Below, one piece after another: positions 1 to 8,627 of a stretch of DNA of 64,000 bases. The position numbers and the translations under genes are program-made. The notes beneath the pieces were generated by a model, which saw nothing but the letters and a program-made list of their open reading frames with translations, was not told the DNA's origin and did not search any database. Source of the stretch: Glutamicibacter creatinolyticus (GTDB taxonomy: Bacteria; Actinomycetota; Actinomycetes; Actinomycetales; Micrococcaceae); contig NZ_CP034412.1 of NCBI RefSeq assembly GCF_006094275.1, positions 3,038,001 to 3,102,000 of the forward strand. Reading direction: 5' to 3'. The stretch's first letter is position 1, and the number at the start of each line of letters is the position of its first letter.

Positions 1-382
1 GCAGGTATTCGTAGCCGACCGCGTTCACCTCCCGTTCGGTGCCGAAGGCCTTGTGGCTGTCCGCGCCCTTGGCCCGGGCGTAAATCAGCGAACGGGTGTC
101 CCGGTCAAAGGGCTTGCCGTCGGTATTCCGCTCAATGAAGTACTGCTGCAGTTCCGGGCGAATGAACTCGAAGAAGAACCGAAAGTGGCCCAGGATTGGG
201 TAGTTGCGCAGGATCGCGTGGCGGGTCTGCAGCAGGTCGTGGATCCCCACCCCCAGCAGCACCGCACAGAAGGCGGCCAGCACCAGCCAGGCGGCGCTGC
301 CCAGCGCGGAGGCGAAGATTGCGGCCACTGCGGCGGCCGTGGTGATCACTATCAGGAAGATCAGAATGAAAAACCGTGCCAT
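1..382 (-). CDS. FMN-binding glutamate synthase family protein, N-terminal part (runs off the left edge)
   Basis: The 127 visible codons start at the ATG at 382 and stay open to the window edge, so the 3' end is missing. A hydrophobic N-terminus of about 45 residues (probably two membrane helices) is followed by HDLLQTRHAILRNYP, LGHFRFFFEFIRPELQQYF and NTDGKPFDRDTRSLIYARAKG. That arrangement is typical of the membrane-anchored, stand-alone GltB domain-2-like proteins (FMN-binding glutamate synthase family) before their TIM-barrel domain. The catalytic barrel is not visible, so activity cannot be judged. Family members resemble the synthase domain of glutamate synthase, but the physiological substrate of the stand-alone membrane form is not settled. 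The family call is strong; function is inference. Confidence 0.8.
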   Translation of the reverse strand, partial: MARFFILIFLIVITTAAAVAAIFASALGSAAWLVLAAFCAVLLGVGIHDLLQTRHAILRNYPILGHFRFFFEFIRPELQQYFIERNTDGKPFDRDTRSLIYARAKGADSHKAFGTEREVNAVGYEYL

Positions 383-519
383 GGCCCGAGCCTAGCCCCA
401 CTGGGTTGGTGCCCGAAAGTGGCTCTTCCCAGTGATCTGGCAGTTCCCAGCTTCGGGGTCTGCAGCGGCAGATCAGCGACGAAAGTGAGCGTAGCGAAGC
501 TTTCCGCGCAGGTAAGGCA

Positions 520-1017
520 TCATCCTGGGATGTCTGCCTCGACGACGGAAGCAGCTTCAAGCGCTTGCTGGAATTTCGCGGTGACGTCTCTACCGTTCTC
601 AAATGCCTGCAACGTTCCTAGACGGAACCCGGTGGCATGCCTGGTCACCAGGCTTTCCACCTCGGCAACATCGAATTCTCGAGCCCACTGCAAGGCATTC
701 GTTTTTCGATCAAAGCGCAGGCATACCGCGAGGTCGAAGTCCAGATCAGCAAAGGCAAAGATGCGTTGCGTATCGCGTGGAAGGGTACGTGTCTTGATCT
801 GAATCCGTCGCTTCTGCCCATCGACAAGGTCGAAGGACTTGTTGCCCGGCGCCGTGAGGTGGCCTCCATAGACACGAAGTGCAAGGTACTCACCAAGTTC
901 TCCGCCCAGATCGCTGTCCGTCTGGGTGATCCCGCGCCGTTTGAACTCGGCTCGCAGTGCTGCTTCCATCTTCAGCAGATCGTCAACGGTCCACCCGCTG
1001 AAGTCGATATTCCTCAT
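520..1017 (-). CDS. Small PD-(D/E)XK nuclease-like hypothetical protein (DUF6998-like)
   Basis: This encodes 165 residues if translation starts at the ATG at 1017; the frame is open upstream to 1065, but those residues look non-coding. I do not recognise a named enzyme. Visible are E40 and E43 in a helix (GGELGEYLA), D63 (SFDLVDG) and Q73-I-K75 (RIQIKTR). This E...D...QxK layout on alternating strands is that of PD-(D/E)XK nuclease folds. A DUF6998-type restriction-like domain is the closest match I can name from memory. Neighbours give no functional clue and no methyltransferase is adjacent, so this is not an obvious restriction system. No clear ribosome binding site precedes the start. The gene is real by codon bias; nuclease activity is inferred from the motif only. 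Confidence 0.6.
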   Translation of the reverse strand: MRNIDFSGWTVDDLLKMEAALRAEFKRRGITQTDSDLGGELGEYLALRVYGGHLTAPGNKSFDLVDGQKRRIQIKTRTLPRDTQRIFAFADLDFDLAVCLRFDRKTNALQWAREFDVAEVESLVTRHATGFRLGTLQAFENGRDVTAKFQQALEAASVVEADIPG

Positions 1018-1105
1018 AGGAGCAATTCTACGAACTCTCAGCGGGCCCGGGGTACGCCAGAGCAAGGGTAGGGACGGGGTTCAATTGGCCACCGGTTCGG
1101 GTCTG

Positions 1106-2896
1106 CTACACCCCGTCCTCGATGCTGGCCAGTTCGCGCCGACGCATCCTGGCGAAGAGCGAGTCGGGGCGGTCCAGCAGGGCGGCGGCGCTGCCCCGCT
1201 CGATGACTTCCCCGTCGGCGAGCACGATCACTTCGGCGAAATCCTGCAGCACACCGAGCTTGTGGCTGATCATCAGCAGCCCCATGCCCGCATCCACGCG
1301 GCGTGCCAGGGCCTGCATCACCAGGGTTTCGGTGTGCGTGTCCAGTGCGCTGGTGGCCTCGTCGAGGATCAGGAACTGCGGTTCGCGCAGCAGCGCCCGG
1401 GCCAGCACCAGACGCTGGCGCTGCCCGCCGGAGATCCGCGATCCGCGCTCCCCCAGCCGGGTGTCAAGCCCCTCACGCTGGGCGGCGAACCACTGGCCGA
1501 GCCCCAGCTCCTGCAGCACGCCGGCCAGCGTCGCATCGGTCATCCCGGTGCGTCCCAGGGTGAGGTTTTCGCGCAGGGTCCCGCGCACCAGCGAGTCGTC
1601 CTGCGCCACCAGCACCAGCGCGGTGCGCAGGTCACTCAGCGTCAGCTCGTCGATCGGCACCCCGTCCAGGAGCACGGTGCCGTGCGAATCGACGGCGCGC
1701 AGCAGCGCGGCGGCCAGCGTGGATTTGCCCGACCCGGATTCGCCCACCAACGCCACCCGTTCCCCGCGGCCCAGTTCCAGGTCCAGTGCGCGCAGCACGG
1801 TGCGGCCCTGACGCTGGACGCTCAGGTCCTGCACCTGCAGTCCGTCACCCGCGGCGCCCAGGGCGCGGGCGGCGCCCGGTTCGGCCACCGGCGGTTCGGC
1901 CAGGTGGTTTGCGTACAGGGTGCGGATGCTGTGCAGCGATTCCTGCAGCGAGCCGACGAACCCCTCCACACCGCGCACCGCCTCAAAGGAGGGGACGGTG
2001 AGCACCAGCAGCAGGATCAGTTCCCCACCCGGCACCCGGCCGAGCCCGGCGACCGCCACACCCAGCACGGCCAGCCACGGCACCACCGCGACCGCGCTGG
2101 CCCGCAGCCCGCGCACCCAGGAGGCCCGGCGCACCCCGCCGGGCAGCCGGCCGGCACGGCCCAGCCGGTCGGTCATCGCCGCCTGCGCGTGCAGGCTGAA
2201 CACCGCTTCGGCCCCGGAAAGCGTGTCACCGATGGCGCGGGAGGTGCGGGCCCGGGCCGCGGCTTCGGCTCCCGCCGCGCGGCGCAGGCTGCCCAGCCCG
2301 AGCCACGGAACCAGCAGCCCCAGCACCAGGTAGCCGCCGAGCAGGATCAGACCGCTGGGCCCGTCCACCCCGAAGCCGACCAGCACGGCGACCAGCACGC
2401 TGGTCACCAGCGCGGCCACGGCCGGGGGCAGGGTGTGGGCGAAGAAGACCTCCACCCGGTCGATGTCGCGCACCGCCCGCTGCAGCATGCTGCCGCTGTG
2501 CGCGCCGGAGGCGAACGGGGCCTGGCGTTCATAGTCCGCGTAGACCTGGGTGCGCAGCCGGGCCAGCGCCAGGAACGCGACCTTGTGCCCCACGTACTGC
2601 TCCGCGTAGCGCAGCACCCCCTTGGCCAGGGCCAGGGCGATCAGCCAGCCGGCCAGCACCCCGTAGCCGGCCGCGGACCCGGGCAGCGCCAGCGCCAGCC
2701 CGCTGGCCCGGATGAGGCCGAGCCCGGCCACATAGTAGATGGCCAGGGCCACCAGCCGGGTCAGGCAGGCCAGCACGCTGGCCAGCAGCAGCGGGGCGAC
2801 GATGTCCCGCGTGCTGGCCAGGATCCAGCGCACCGCGCCGGCCGTGGCGTGCGGGCGCTGCCCACGTGCGGGGGCCTGGTGGTGTTCGGTGCTCAT
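1106..2896 (-). CDS. cydC: Thiol reductant ABC exporter subunit CydC
   Basis: This 596-residue half-transporter has an N-terminal six-helix permease domain (about residues 30-320) and a C-terminal ATPase domain. The Walker A is GESGSGKST, the ABC signature ISGGQRQR and the Walker B FLILDEATSALD, followed by a switch histidine (MISHKLG). CydC pairs with CydD to export cysteine/glutathione-type thiols to the outside of the membrane, where they are needed to assemble cytochrome bd oxidase. Its ATG lies inside the stop of cydD (ATGA overlap), so the two are translationally coupled. No cydA or cydB lies in this window; upstream of cydD the next gene is divergent. The order (D first, C second) and overlap support the subunit assignment; a generic paired ABC exporter is the alternative. 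Confidence 0.82.
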   Translation of the reverse strand: MSTEHHQAPARGQRPHATAGAVRWILASTRDIVAPLLLASVLACLTRLVALAIYYVAGLGLIRASGLALALPGSAAGYGVLAGWLIALALAKGVLRYAEQYVGHKVAFLALARLRTQVYADYERQAPFASGAHSGSMLQRAVRDIDRVEVFFAHTLPPAVAALVTSVLVAVLVGFGVDGPSGLILLGGYLVLGLLVPWLGLGSLRRAAGAEAAARARTSRAIGDTLSGAEAVFSLHAQAAMTDRLGRAGRLPGGVRRASWVRGLRASAVAVVPWLAVLGVAVAGLGRVPGGELILLLVLTVPSFEAVRGVEGFVGSLQESLHSIRTLYANHLAEPPVAEPGAARALGAAGDGLQVQDLSVQRQGRTVLRALDLELGRGERVALVGESGSGKSTLAAALLRAVDSHGTVLLDGVPIDELTLSDLRTALVLVAQDDSLVRGTLRENLTLGRTGMTDATLAGVLQELGLGQWFAAQREGLDTRLGERGSRISGGQRQRLVLARALLREPQFLILDEATSALDTHTETLVMQALARRVDAGMGLLMISHKLGVLQDFAEVIVLADGEVIERGSAAALLDRPDSLFARMRRRELASIEDGV

Positions 2897-4710
2897 CGTG
2901 CCCCTTTCGCTTCCCCGGCCCGCTGCCGGTACTGGCCCATCACCCGGTACAGGTAGCCGTCGGTGTCCTGCATCAAATCCTCACGCCGCCCGGCCTGCAC
3001 CACCTGCCCGTCGTGCATCACCACCACCCGGTCATAGTCCGCCAGCAGGGAAAGCCGGTGGGTCACCGTGATCACGGTGCGCCCCTGCCCGGCGGTGCGC
3101 AGCAGCTGCAGCACCTGCTGTTCGGTGTGCACGTCCAGGGCGCTGGTCGGCTCATCGAGCAGCAGCACCGGACGCTCGGCCAGCAGGGCGCGGGCGATCG
3201 CCAGGCGCTGGCCCTGCCCGCCGGAGAGCCGCGCCCCGGCCTCCCCCAGCTGCAGGTCCAGCCCCTCGTCCAGCTCGTCAAACCAGGGCCCGAGCCCCAC
3301 CTGGCGCAGCAGCCGCACCAGCTGTTCGTCCTCGGCGCGCGGGTCGGCCAGGAGCAGGTTCTCGCGCAGGCTCATCGCAAACAGCGCCGCCTGCTGCTCA
3401 ACCACCGCGGTGTTCAGCCGCAGCGTGGCCGGGCCCAGCGCCTGGCGGGCATCATGCACGATGCCGGCGGTGGTCTCCAGCTGCCCGCTCAACACCCGCA
3501 GCAATGTGGACTTGCCGCTGCCCGACGCGCCGATCACCGCGGTGCGTGAACCGGGCGGGAAGCTGAGGTTCACGGCGCGGATCGCCTGCGGGTTCCGCTC
3601 ATAGCCGGCGGCCAGGTCCTGCAGCTGCAGCCCGCTGGCGGACAGGTCCACCGGCACCGGGTGCAGCATCGCCGGGTGCGCCGGTTCGGCCAGCGCCTCG
3701 GCGATCTTCTCCTGCGCCGCCCGCCCGGTCATGCCGATGTAGAAGAAGCTGCCCACGTAGTTCACCGGGGCCAGCATCAGGAAGCTGAGCAGCACCAGCG
3801 CGGTGCCCTGTCCGGGGCTGAGCACCCCGGCGCCCACCCGCCACCAGGCCAGACCCGCCGCCGCGGCCAGCAGCAGCAGTGCGAAACTCGCGTCGATCAC
3901 CAGCAGCAGCAGCTGGTTGCGCGCCAGCAGGCGCATCACCTGCACCCGCACCGCCTCCGCCGCGGCGGCGACCTTCGCCCCCATCCACAAGCTGGCGTTG
4001 TTCAGCTTCAGCATCCCCAGGTTGCGCAGCGCATCCATGAACACGGCCGCCAAAATCCCCTGCGAGCGCCGGTACTGGCCGGAGGAGGCCCGGAACAGCC
4101 GACCGAACCCGAACACCAGCAGCGGCACCAACAGCAACAGCACCCCCAGGACCGCGGCGCACAGCGGGTCCAGGGCGAGCGCCACAAAACCAAGCACCAC
4201 GAACGGGGTGATCACCGCCGCCAGCGCCGGCCCGGTGAACCCGGCCCGGAAGCGCACCTTGCGGTCCACCGCGTCCATCGCCGTGTTCACCCGCTCCCCC
4301 TGCCCGCGCCGGCGCAGCCCCAGCGGCCCGATCGCCAGATAGTGCTCCAGCAGCTGGCGCCGGGTGCCCTCCAGCATCCGCTCGCTGGCCCGGTCGATGA
4401 CCACCGGCACCAGCAGGGTTCCGGCCACCGCCAGCACCAGTGCGGTTCCGGCCATCATGAACCAGGACCCGGGCAGCGCCGGCGCCGCGGCCCCGCCGGC
4501 CGGGGCGTCCAACGCCGCGTCCACCGCCGCGCCCAGCAGCACGGCCAGCCAGGCCGTGGCCGCGCCGGAAAGCACCGAAAGCCCCACCACGATCCCGGTG
4601 GGTGAAGAAGTTCCCGCCAAATCCTTACGCACCCTCCCATCGTAGGCCGTCACGCCAGCGTCCCCGGGCCGGGCGCCGCGGCGGTCCAGCAGCCGGGCGC
4701 CGGGCGTCAT
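2893..4710 (-). CDS. cydD: Thiol reductant ABC exporter subunit CydD
   Basis: About 605 residues from the ATG at 4710. The frame is open further upstream (to 4872), but that stretch overlaps the divergent thioesterase gene and does not look coding. A permease domain with the CydD-like ASSGQYRRSQGILAAVFMD region is followed by an ATPase domain: Walker A GASGSGKST, signature LSGGQGQR, Walker B VLLLDEPTSALD, switch VTHRLS. It is the heterodimer partner of CydC, with which it shares an ATGA overlap. The first gene of the operon starts only about 40 bp from the divergent thioesterase gene, so both promoters must lie in or across that short gap. The exact start is uncertain; GTG codons lie a little downstream. 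Confidence 0.82.
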   Translation of the reverse strand: MTPGARLLDRRGARPGDAGVTAYDGRVRKDLAGTSSPTGIVVGLSVLSGAATAWLAVLLGAAVDAALDAPAGGAAAPALPGSWFMMAGTALVLAVAGTLLVPVVIDRASERMLEGTRRQLLEHYLAIGPLGLRRRGQGERVNTAMDAVDRKVRFRAGFTGPALAAVITPFVVLGFVALALDPLCAAVLGVLLLLVPLLVFGFGRLFRASSGQYRRSQGILAAVFMDALRNLGMLKLNNASLWMGAKVAAAAEAVRVQVMRLLARNQLLLLVIDASFALLLLAAAAGLAWWRVGAGVLSPGQGTALVLLSFLMLAPVNYVGSFFYIGMTGRAAQEKIAEALAEPAHPAMLHPVPVDLSASGLQLQDLAAGYERNPQAIRAVNLSFPPGSRTAVIGASGSGKSTLLRVLSGQLETTAGIVHDARQALGPATLRLNTAVVEQQAALFAMSLRENLLLADPRAEDEQLVRLLRQVGLGPWFDELDEGLDLQLGEAGARLSGGQGQRLAIARALLAERPVLLLDEPTSALDVHTEQQVLQLLRTAGQGRTVITVTHRLSLLADYDRVVVMHDGQVVQAGRREDLMQDTDGYLYRVMGQYRQRAGEAKGAR

Positions 4711-4750
4711 CCAATTGCGCCCGCGCGCGGCGGTACACCACACTTGGAGC

Positions 4751-5755
4751 ATGGAAACCACCGGCGAAGCACCCCGCCCCCACCAGATCACCCTGCGCTT
4801 CCTGGCCGCGCCCATGGATGTGGGCCTGTCCGGCACCGTCGAGGCCGGCACCGTGCTGGAGTGGGTGGACAAGGCCGCGTACGCCGCGGCCGTGGGCTGG
4901 GCCGCCAGCTACTGCGTCACCGCGTACGTGGGCAACATCCACTTCTCCGACCCGGTGGGCAGCGGGGATTTGGTGGAGGTCACCGCCAGCATCGTCTACA
5001 CCGGCACCTCCTCCATGCACGTGCACACCGAGGTCTCCTTCCGCGACCCGCGCGGCGAGCGCACCGGCACCTCCACCACCTGCCTGGTGATCTTCGTGGC
5101 CGTGGACGAGCACGGCAAGCCGCGCCCGGTGCCCAGCTTCACCCCGCGCACCGAGCTGCAGACCCGGCGCCGGGACGACGCGCTGGCCCGGATCGGGATC
5201 CGCGACGCCATCGTGGAGGAAATGAAGGGCCAAAGCTACACGCAGGCCGGCACCGCCGAACGCATTACGCTGCGCTTCCTGGCCGAGCCGACGGACGTGA
5301 ACTGGGGCGGGAAGGTGCACGGCGGGATCGTGATGAAGTGGATCGACACCGCCGCGGCGCTGTGCGCCTCGCGGTACTGCGGGCAGGACACCGTCGCGGT
5401 GTTCTCCGGCGGGATCCGCTTCTACCGGCCGCTGCGCATCGGGGACCTGGTGGAGGTCGAGGCCCGCCTGGTCTACACCGGGGTGAAGGGCATGCACATT
5501 GCGGTGCATGTGCGCTCCGGGGACCCCAAGGGCGGGCAGCTGAACCTGACCACCTACTGCCTGACGGTGATGGTGGCGCGCGACGCGACCGGAACCGCGG
5601 TGCCGGTGACCCCCTGGGTGCCGCGCTCCGCGGAGGACCGGGCGCTGTGGGAGCACGCCCGCACCCTGGTGCGCATCCGCGCCAACTCCCCCGGCGGCTA
5701 CCGCCCGGGGCACCTGGAGCAGTCCGTGCCGGTGGGACGGCAGGCCTCCCGGTGA
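4751..5755 (+). CDS. Acyl-CoA thioesterase with two tandem hotdog domains
   Basis: 334 residues made of two homologous hotdog domains, at about residues 12-140 and 175-305. Each begins ITLRFLA(A/E)P and holds the family core: first copy GTVLEWVDKAAY, second copy GGIVMKWIDTAAA, then a GDLVEV strand and a VYTG(T/V) strand. Two-domain hotdog hydrolases of this type cleave medium- or long-chain acyl-CoA to free acid and CoA in the cytoplasm. The second domain keeps the usual D-T-A catalytic context; the first has D-K-A, a difference commonly seen between the two halves. The stop overlaps the GTG start of trpF (GTGA), so the two genes are coupled. An upstream in-frame ATG at 4715 was rejected because it lies in the divergent promoter gap. 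Confidence 0.88.
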   Translation: METTGEAPRPHQITLRFLAAPMDVGLSGTVEAGTVLEWVDKAAYAAAVGWAASYCVTAYVGNIHFSDPVGSGDLVEVTASIVYTGTSSMHVHTEVSFRDPRGERTGTSTTCLVIFVAVDEHGKPRPVPSFTPRTELQTRRRDDALARIGIRDAIVEEMKGQSYTQAGTAERITLRFLAEPTDVNWGGKVHGGIVMKWIDTAAALCASRYCGQDTVAVFSGGIRFYRPLRIGDLVEVEARLVYTGVKGMHIAVHVRSGDPKGGQLNLTTYCLTVMVARDATGTAVPVTPWVPRSAEDRALWEHARTLVRIRANSPGGYRPGHLEQSVPVGRQASR

Positions 5756-6426
5756 GCGCGCCCGACGAAACCCCGGCGGTGCCCGGCCCGTGGGTGAAGA
5801 TCTGCGGGTTGTCCACCGCCGCCGATGTGGCGGTGGCAATCGAGCACGGGGCCGCGGCGCTGGGCTTTGTGCTCACCGATTCGCCGCGGCGCATCAGCCC
5901 GCAGCGGGCGGCCGAACTGGTGGCCGCGGTGCCCGAATCGGTGGCCAGCGTGGCGGTGGTGCGCCACGAGGACGTGGACACCGCGATCGACCGGGCGCGG
6001 GCGGCCGGGGTGGGGTGGATCCAGCTGCATGGGCAGCGCACCGCCGCCGAGGTGCGCCAGGTCCGCTCCGCCGGCTTCCAGGTGATCCGCGCGGTGCGGA
6101 TGGATGACCCGCCGCAGATGTTCGAGGACTGGGGCGAGCAGCTGCTGCTGATCGACGCCGCCGTGCCCGGCAGCGGTGCGGCGTGGGACTACTCGCTGGT
6201 GCGCGAGGCCGCGGCCGGGCGGCGCTGGCTGGTGGCCGGGGGCCTGGATCCGCGCAACGTGGCCGCGGCGCTGGCCGCCTCGGGGGCGGCGGGGGCCGAT
6301 GTCTCCTCCGGGGTGGAGTCCTCCCGCGGGGTCAAGGACCCGCAGCTGATCGCCCGCTTCCTGCACGCCGCCCACGGCCGGCACGAGGCCGGCGCCCCCG
6401 CCGCGGACTCACCGAACGGGGCCTGA
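5752..6426 (+). CDS. trpF: Phosphoribosylanthranilate isomerase
   Basis: 224 residues from a GTG start that overlaps the preceding stop codon. TrpF performs the Amadori isomerisation of phosphoribosylanthranilate to CdRP in tryptophan synthesis. The catalytic Cys is C18 in VKICGL and the catalytic Asp is D135 in LLLIDAAVPG. The substrate-handling strands QLHGQR, IRAVRM, VAGGLDP and DVSSGVE all match the family (beta/alpha)8 barrel, and the length is normal. No other trp gene is in the window, and trpF is translationally coupled to a thioesterase, an unusual partner. A bifunctional PriA can replace TrpF in many actinobacteria, so a dedicated trpF here is noteworthy but not strange. Confidence 0.92.
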   Translation: MSAPDETPAVPGPWVKICGLSTAADVAVAIEHGAAALGFVLTDSPRRISPQRAAELVAAVPESVASVAVVRHEDVDTAIDRARAAGVGWIQLHGQRTAAEVRQVRSAGFQVIRAVRMDDPPQMFEDWGEQLLLIDAAVPGSGAAWDYSLVREAAAGRRWLVAGGLDPRNVAAALAASGAAGADVSSGVESSRGVKDPQLIARFLHAAHGRHEAGAPAADSPNGA

Positions 6427-6468
6427 TCCGGCTCCGGCCCGCCGGGCGGCCAGATGATCCGCGCCGGC

Positions 6469-7020
6469 TTAGCCCACCCAGCTGTGCGGGGCCGGGCGGC
6501 GGGCCGAGGGCAGGGAGCTGTCCTCACGCCACTGGGTGATCCAGGCCGGGACCTGCCGGTCATCGGGCATGCTCACCCCGGCAGCGGCGAAGATCTGCTC
6601 ATTGGGCACCGGACCGGACTTGGAGACCAGTCGGGTGGCGATGTAGCCGCGGGCATAGATCTCCCCGTCGACCACGATGCGCTGTTCAAAGTAGATGCAC
6701 TTCTCATCGGCGCCCAGCACCTGGGTCTCCTGGGTGAACTTCACCCCGAGCTTCACCGACTTGCGGAAGGTGATCATCTCCGCCTGCACCACCGGGGTCC
6801 ACTTGTTCCGGCGCAGCGCCGCCCACATCCCGGAGCGGAACATCAAATCAAAGCGGCCCAGGTCGAAGATCGAGAAGTACATGCCGTTGTTGATGTGCCC
6901 GGCGAAGTCGATGTCGGTCAGGGTGGCGCGCATCGGCACGCTGCCGGCATCCAGCATGCTCAGCTTCGGTCGGCGACGGCTGCTGAACAGCAGGATGAGG
7001 ATACGGAAGATCATGTGCAT
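6469..7020 (-). CDS. THEM6-like acyl-CoA thioesterase (single hotdog domain)
   Basis: 183 residues with a short hydrophobic N-terminus (MHMIFRILILLF) that may anchor it to the membrane. The hotdog core DIDFAGHINNGMYFSIFDLG RFD is characteristic of the 4-hydroxybenzoyl-CoA thioesterase/THEM6 superfamily, where the D..GH.NN segment forms the active-site helix start. The later strands QAEMITFRKSV and CIYFEQRIV fit the family. The predicted reaction is hydrolysis of an acyl-CoA; the chain is unknown. It converges on trpF and is divergent from the kinase gene at 7170. This makes two thioesterases within 2.5 kb on either side of trpF, of different subfamilies, so not a recent duplication. Confidence 0.8.
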   Translation of the reverse strand: MHMIFRILILLFSSRRRPKLSMLDAGSVPMRATLTDIDFAGHINNGMYFSIFDLGRFDLMFRSGMWAALRRNKWTPVVQAEMITFRKSVKLGVKFTQETQVLGADEKCIYFEQRIVVDGEIYARGYIATRLVSKSGPVPNEQIFAAAGVSMPDDRQVPAWITQWREDSSLPSARRPAPHSWVG

Positions 7021-7169
7021 ACCGTCACATTACCGCCGGGTAACAATATCTTCCACCCCCGCCACCGCCGGGCACGACCTTTGGCGTAATCCTCCCGGCC
7101 CATCCGCCCCGCCCGGGCACCGGGTAAAGTGCGAAGCACCCCCGCCGGATGCTGCCCCAGGAGAAGGCC

Positions 7170-8618
7170 ATGGCCCGACTCGCCGACCACGTGCACCGCC
7201 TGCTGCCCTCCCTGCCCCCGGCCGAATGGGAACGTCCGGCCCCCGCGCCGGCCTCCCTGCGCCGCGATGTGTGGGCCGGCTTGGGGTTCCTGGTGCTGGC
7301 GCTGTTCATGCAGGAACTGGTCCAGTCCCTCAGCGAACGCGAGGACGCGGTCAGCCGCGCCATCGCCTACCTGGTCATCGCCGGACTGGTGGCGCCCCTG
7401 CTGGTGCGCCGGCGCTGGCCGATCCTTGTCATGCTGAGTTCCTCGGCCGTGTTCATGCTCGCCGGGGTCGGGGACAGCGCGATTGTGGCCATGCAGCTGT
7501 GCGCCCAGCTGGCCTACTTCCTGGCGATCTACACGGCGGTCGCCTGGGCCCGCAACCGCCGCGCGCTGTGGACCGCGCTGGCCGTGGTGCTGCTGGCCAT
7601 GGCGCTGTGGCTCGTGCTCTCCTTCTTCACCTCCGACCTGGCCACCGCCACCGGCCGGACCCTGGTCGAGGACCCCGCCGGGGCGTTCGACCCGCTGGGG
7701 GCACTGCCGCTGTACACCTTCCTGATCAACCTGCTCTACTTCGGCGGGGCCATCTTCCTGGGGCTGATCAGCTGGTCCAACGCCTACGCGAACCAGGTGG
7801 TCGGCGAACAGGCGGCCCGCATCGCCGCGCAGGCCGAGGAACTGGCCGCCCGGGCGGTCAGCGAGGAACGGCTGCGCATCGCCCGGGAACTGCACGACGT
7901 CATCGCCCACCACATCTCCTCGGTGGGAGTGCAGGCCTCCGCGGCCCGGCTGGTGCAGGACCGCGACCCGCAGCGCGCCACCGAGCTGCTGCGCGGCATC
8001 GAATCCTCCGCCCGCAGCGCCGTCAGCGAAACCCGCGCCCTGCTGGGGGTGCTGCGCGACCCCGCCCACCACACCCAGGCCCAGGCCCAGAGCCCGGAAC
8101 TGGGCGATACCCGCCACCCCGAACCCTCCCTAGGGCAGCTGGGGAAGCTGATCACCCACAACGCCGGGCTGGGGCTGCAGGTGCAGCTGAGCGTCGCCGA
8201 ACACCGCCCGGGCTTCCTTGCCACGCTGCCCCAGGGCCTGTCCCTGGCCCTGTACCGAATCAGCAGCGAGGCCCTGTCCAACGTGCGCCAGCACTCCACC
8301 GCCCGCACCGCCCGGCTCAGCCTGCGTTCGGGCCGCGACGCGCACGGGGACTGGGTGGAAACCGAAACCACCGATGCGGGCACCGCGCGCCCGGGCACCG
8401 CCGGATCCGGGTTTGGGCTGCGCGGCATCCGGGAACGGGCCGGCCTGCACCACGGGCAGGTGGAGATCGGGCCGCGCGCCGAACGCGGCTGGCGCACCCG
8501 CGCCCGGCTTCGGGTCCAGGCCCCCGCCGATTCGGCGACCGGCGCGGCCGCTGCCCCCGGTGCGGTCCCGGGCGGCGGGTCCGTCATGGATCCGGGCGCC
8601 GGCCCGGCGCGGCAGTAG
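7170..8618 (+). CDS. Two-component sensor histidine kinase (HisKA_3 / NarL-partner type)
   Basis: 482 residues from the ATG at 7170, chosen because AGGAG lies seven bases upstream; an earlier in-frame ATG at 7149 lacks this. Five or six membrane helices (about residues 30-215) are followed by a coiled-coil linker. The dimerisation/phosphoacceptor helix is RIARELHDVIAHHISSVG, with the phosphorylated His in ELHDV. The ATPase domain shows SEALSNVRQHS and GFGLRGIRERA. There is no large extracytoplasmic domain, so it probably senses the membrane or a transporter partner. The response regulator starts nine bases downstream and an ABC exporter follows, which suggests that the pair controls that exporter. 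Confidence 0.9.
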   Translation: MARLADHVHRLLPSLPPAEWERPAPAPASLRRDVWAGLGFLVLALFMQELVQSLSEREDAVSRAIAYLVIAGLVAPLLVRRRWPILVMLSSSAVFMLAGVGDSAIVAMQLCAQLAYFLAIYTAVAWARNRRALWTALAVVLLAMALWLVLSFFTSDLATATGRTLVEDPAGAFDPLGALPLYTFLINLLYFGGAIFLGLISWSNAYANQVVGEQAARIAAQAEELAARAVSEERLRIARELHDVIAHHISSVGVQASAARLVQDRDPQRATELLRGIESSARSAVSETRALLGVLRDPAHHTQAQAQSPELGDTRHPEPSLGQLGKLITHNAGLGLQVQLSVAEHRPGFLATLPQGLSLALYRISSEALSNVRQHSTARTARLSLRSGRDAHGDWVETETTDAGTARPGTAGSGFGLRGIRERAGLHHGQVEIGPRAERGWRTRARLRVQAPADSATGAAAAPGAVPGGGSVMDPGAGPARQ

Positions 8619-8627
8619 GCTGAAGGC

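Noticed and set aside
53-802. Long open frame of 249 codons on the + strand
   Set aside because: It overlaps two better-supported minus-strand genes, is rich in Arg, Gln and Gly in the way antisense GC-rich DNA always is, and shows no family motif.
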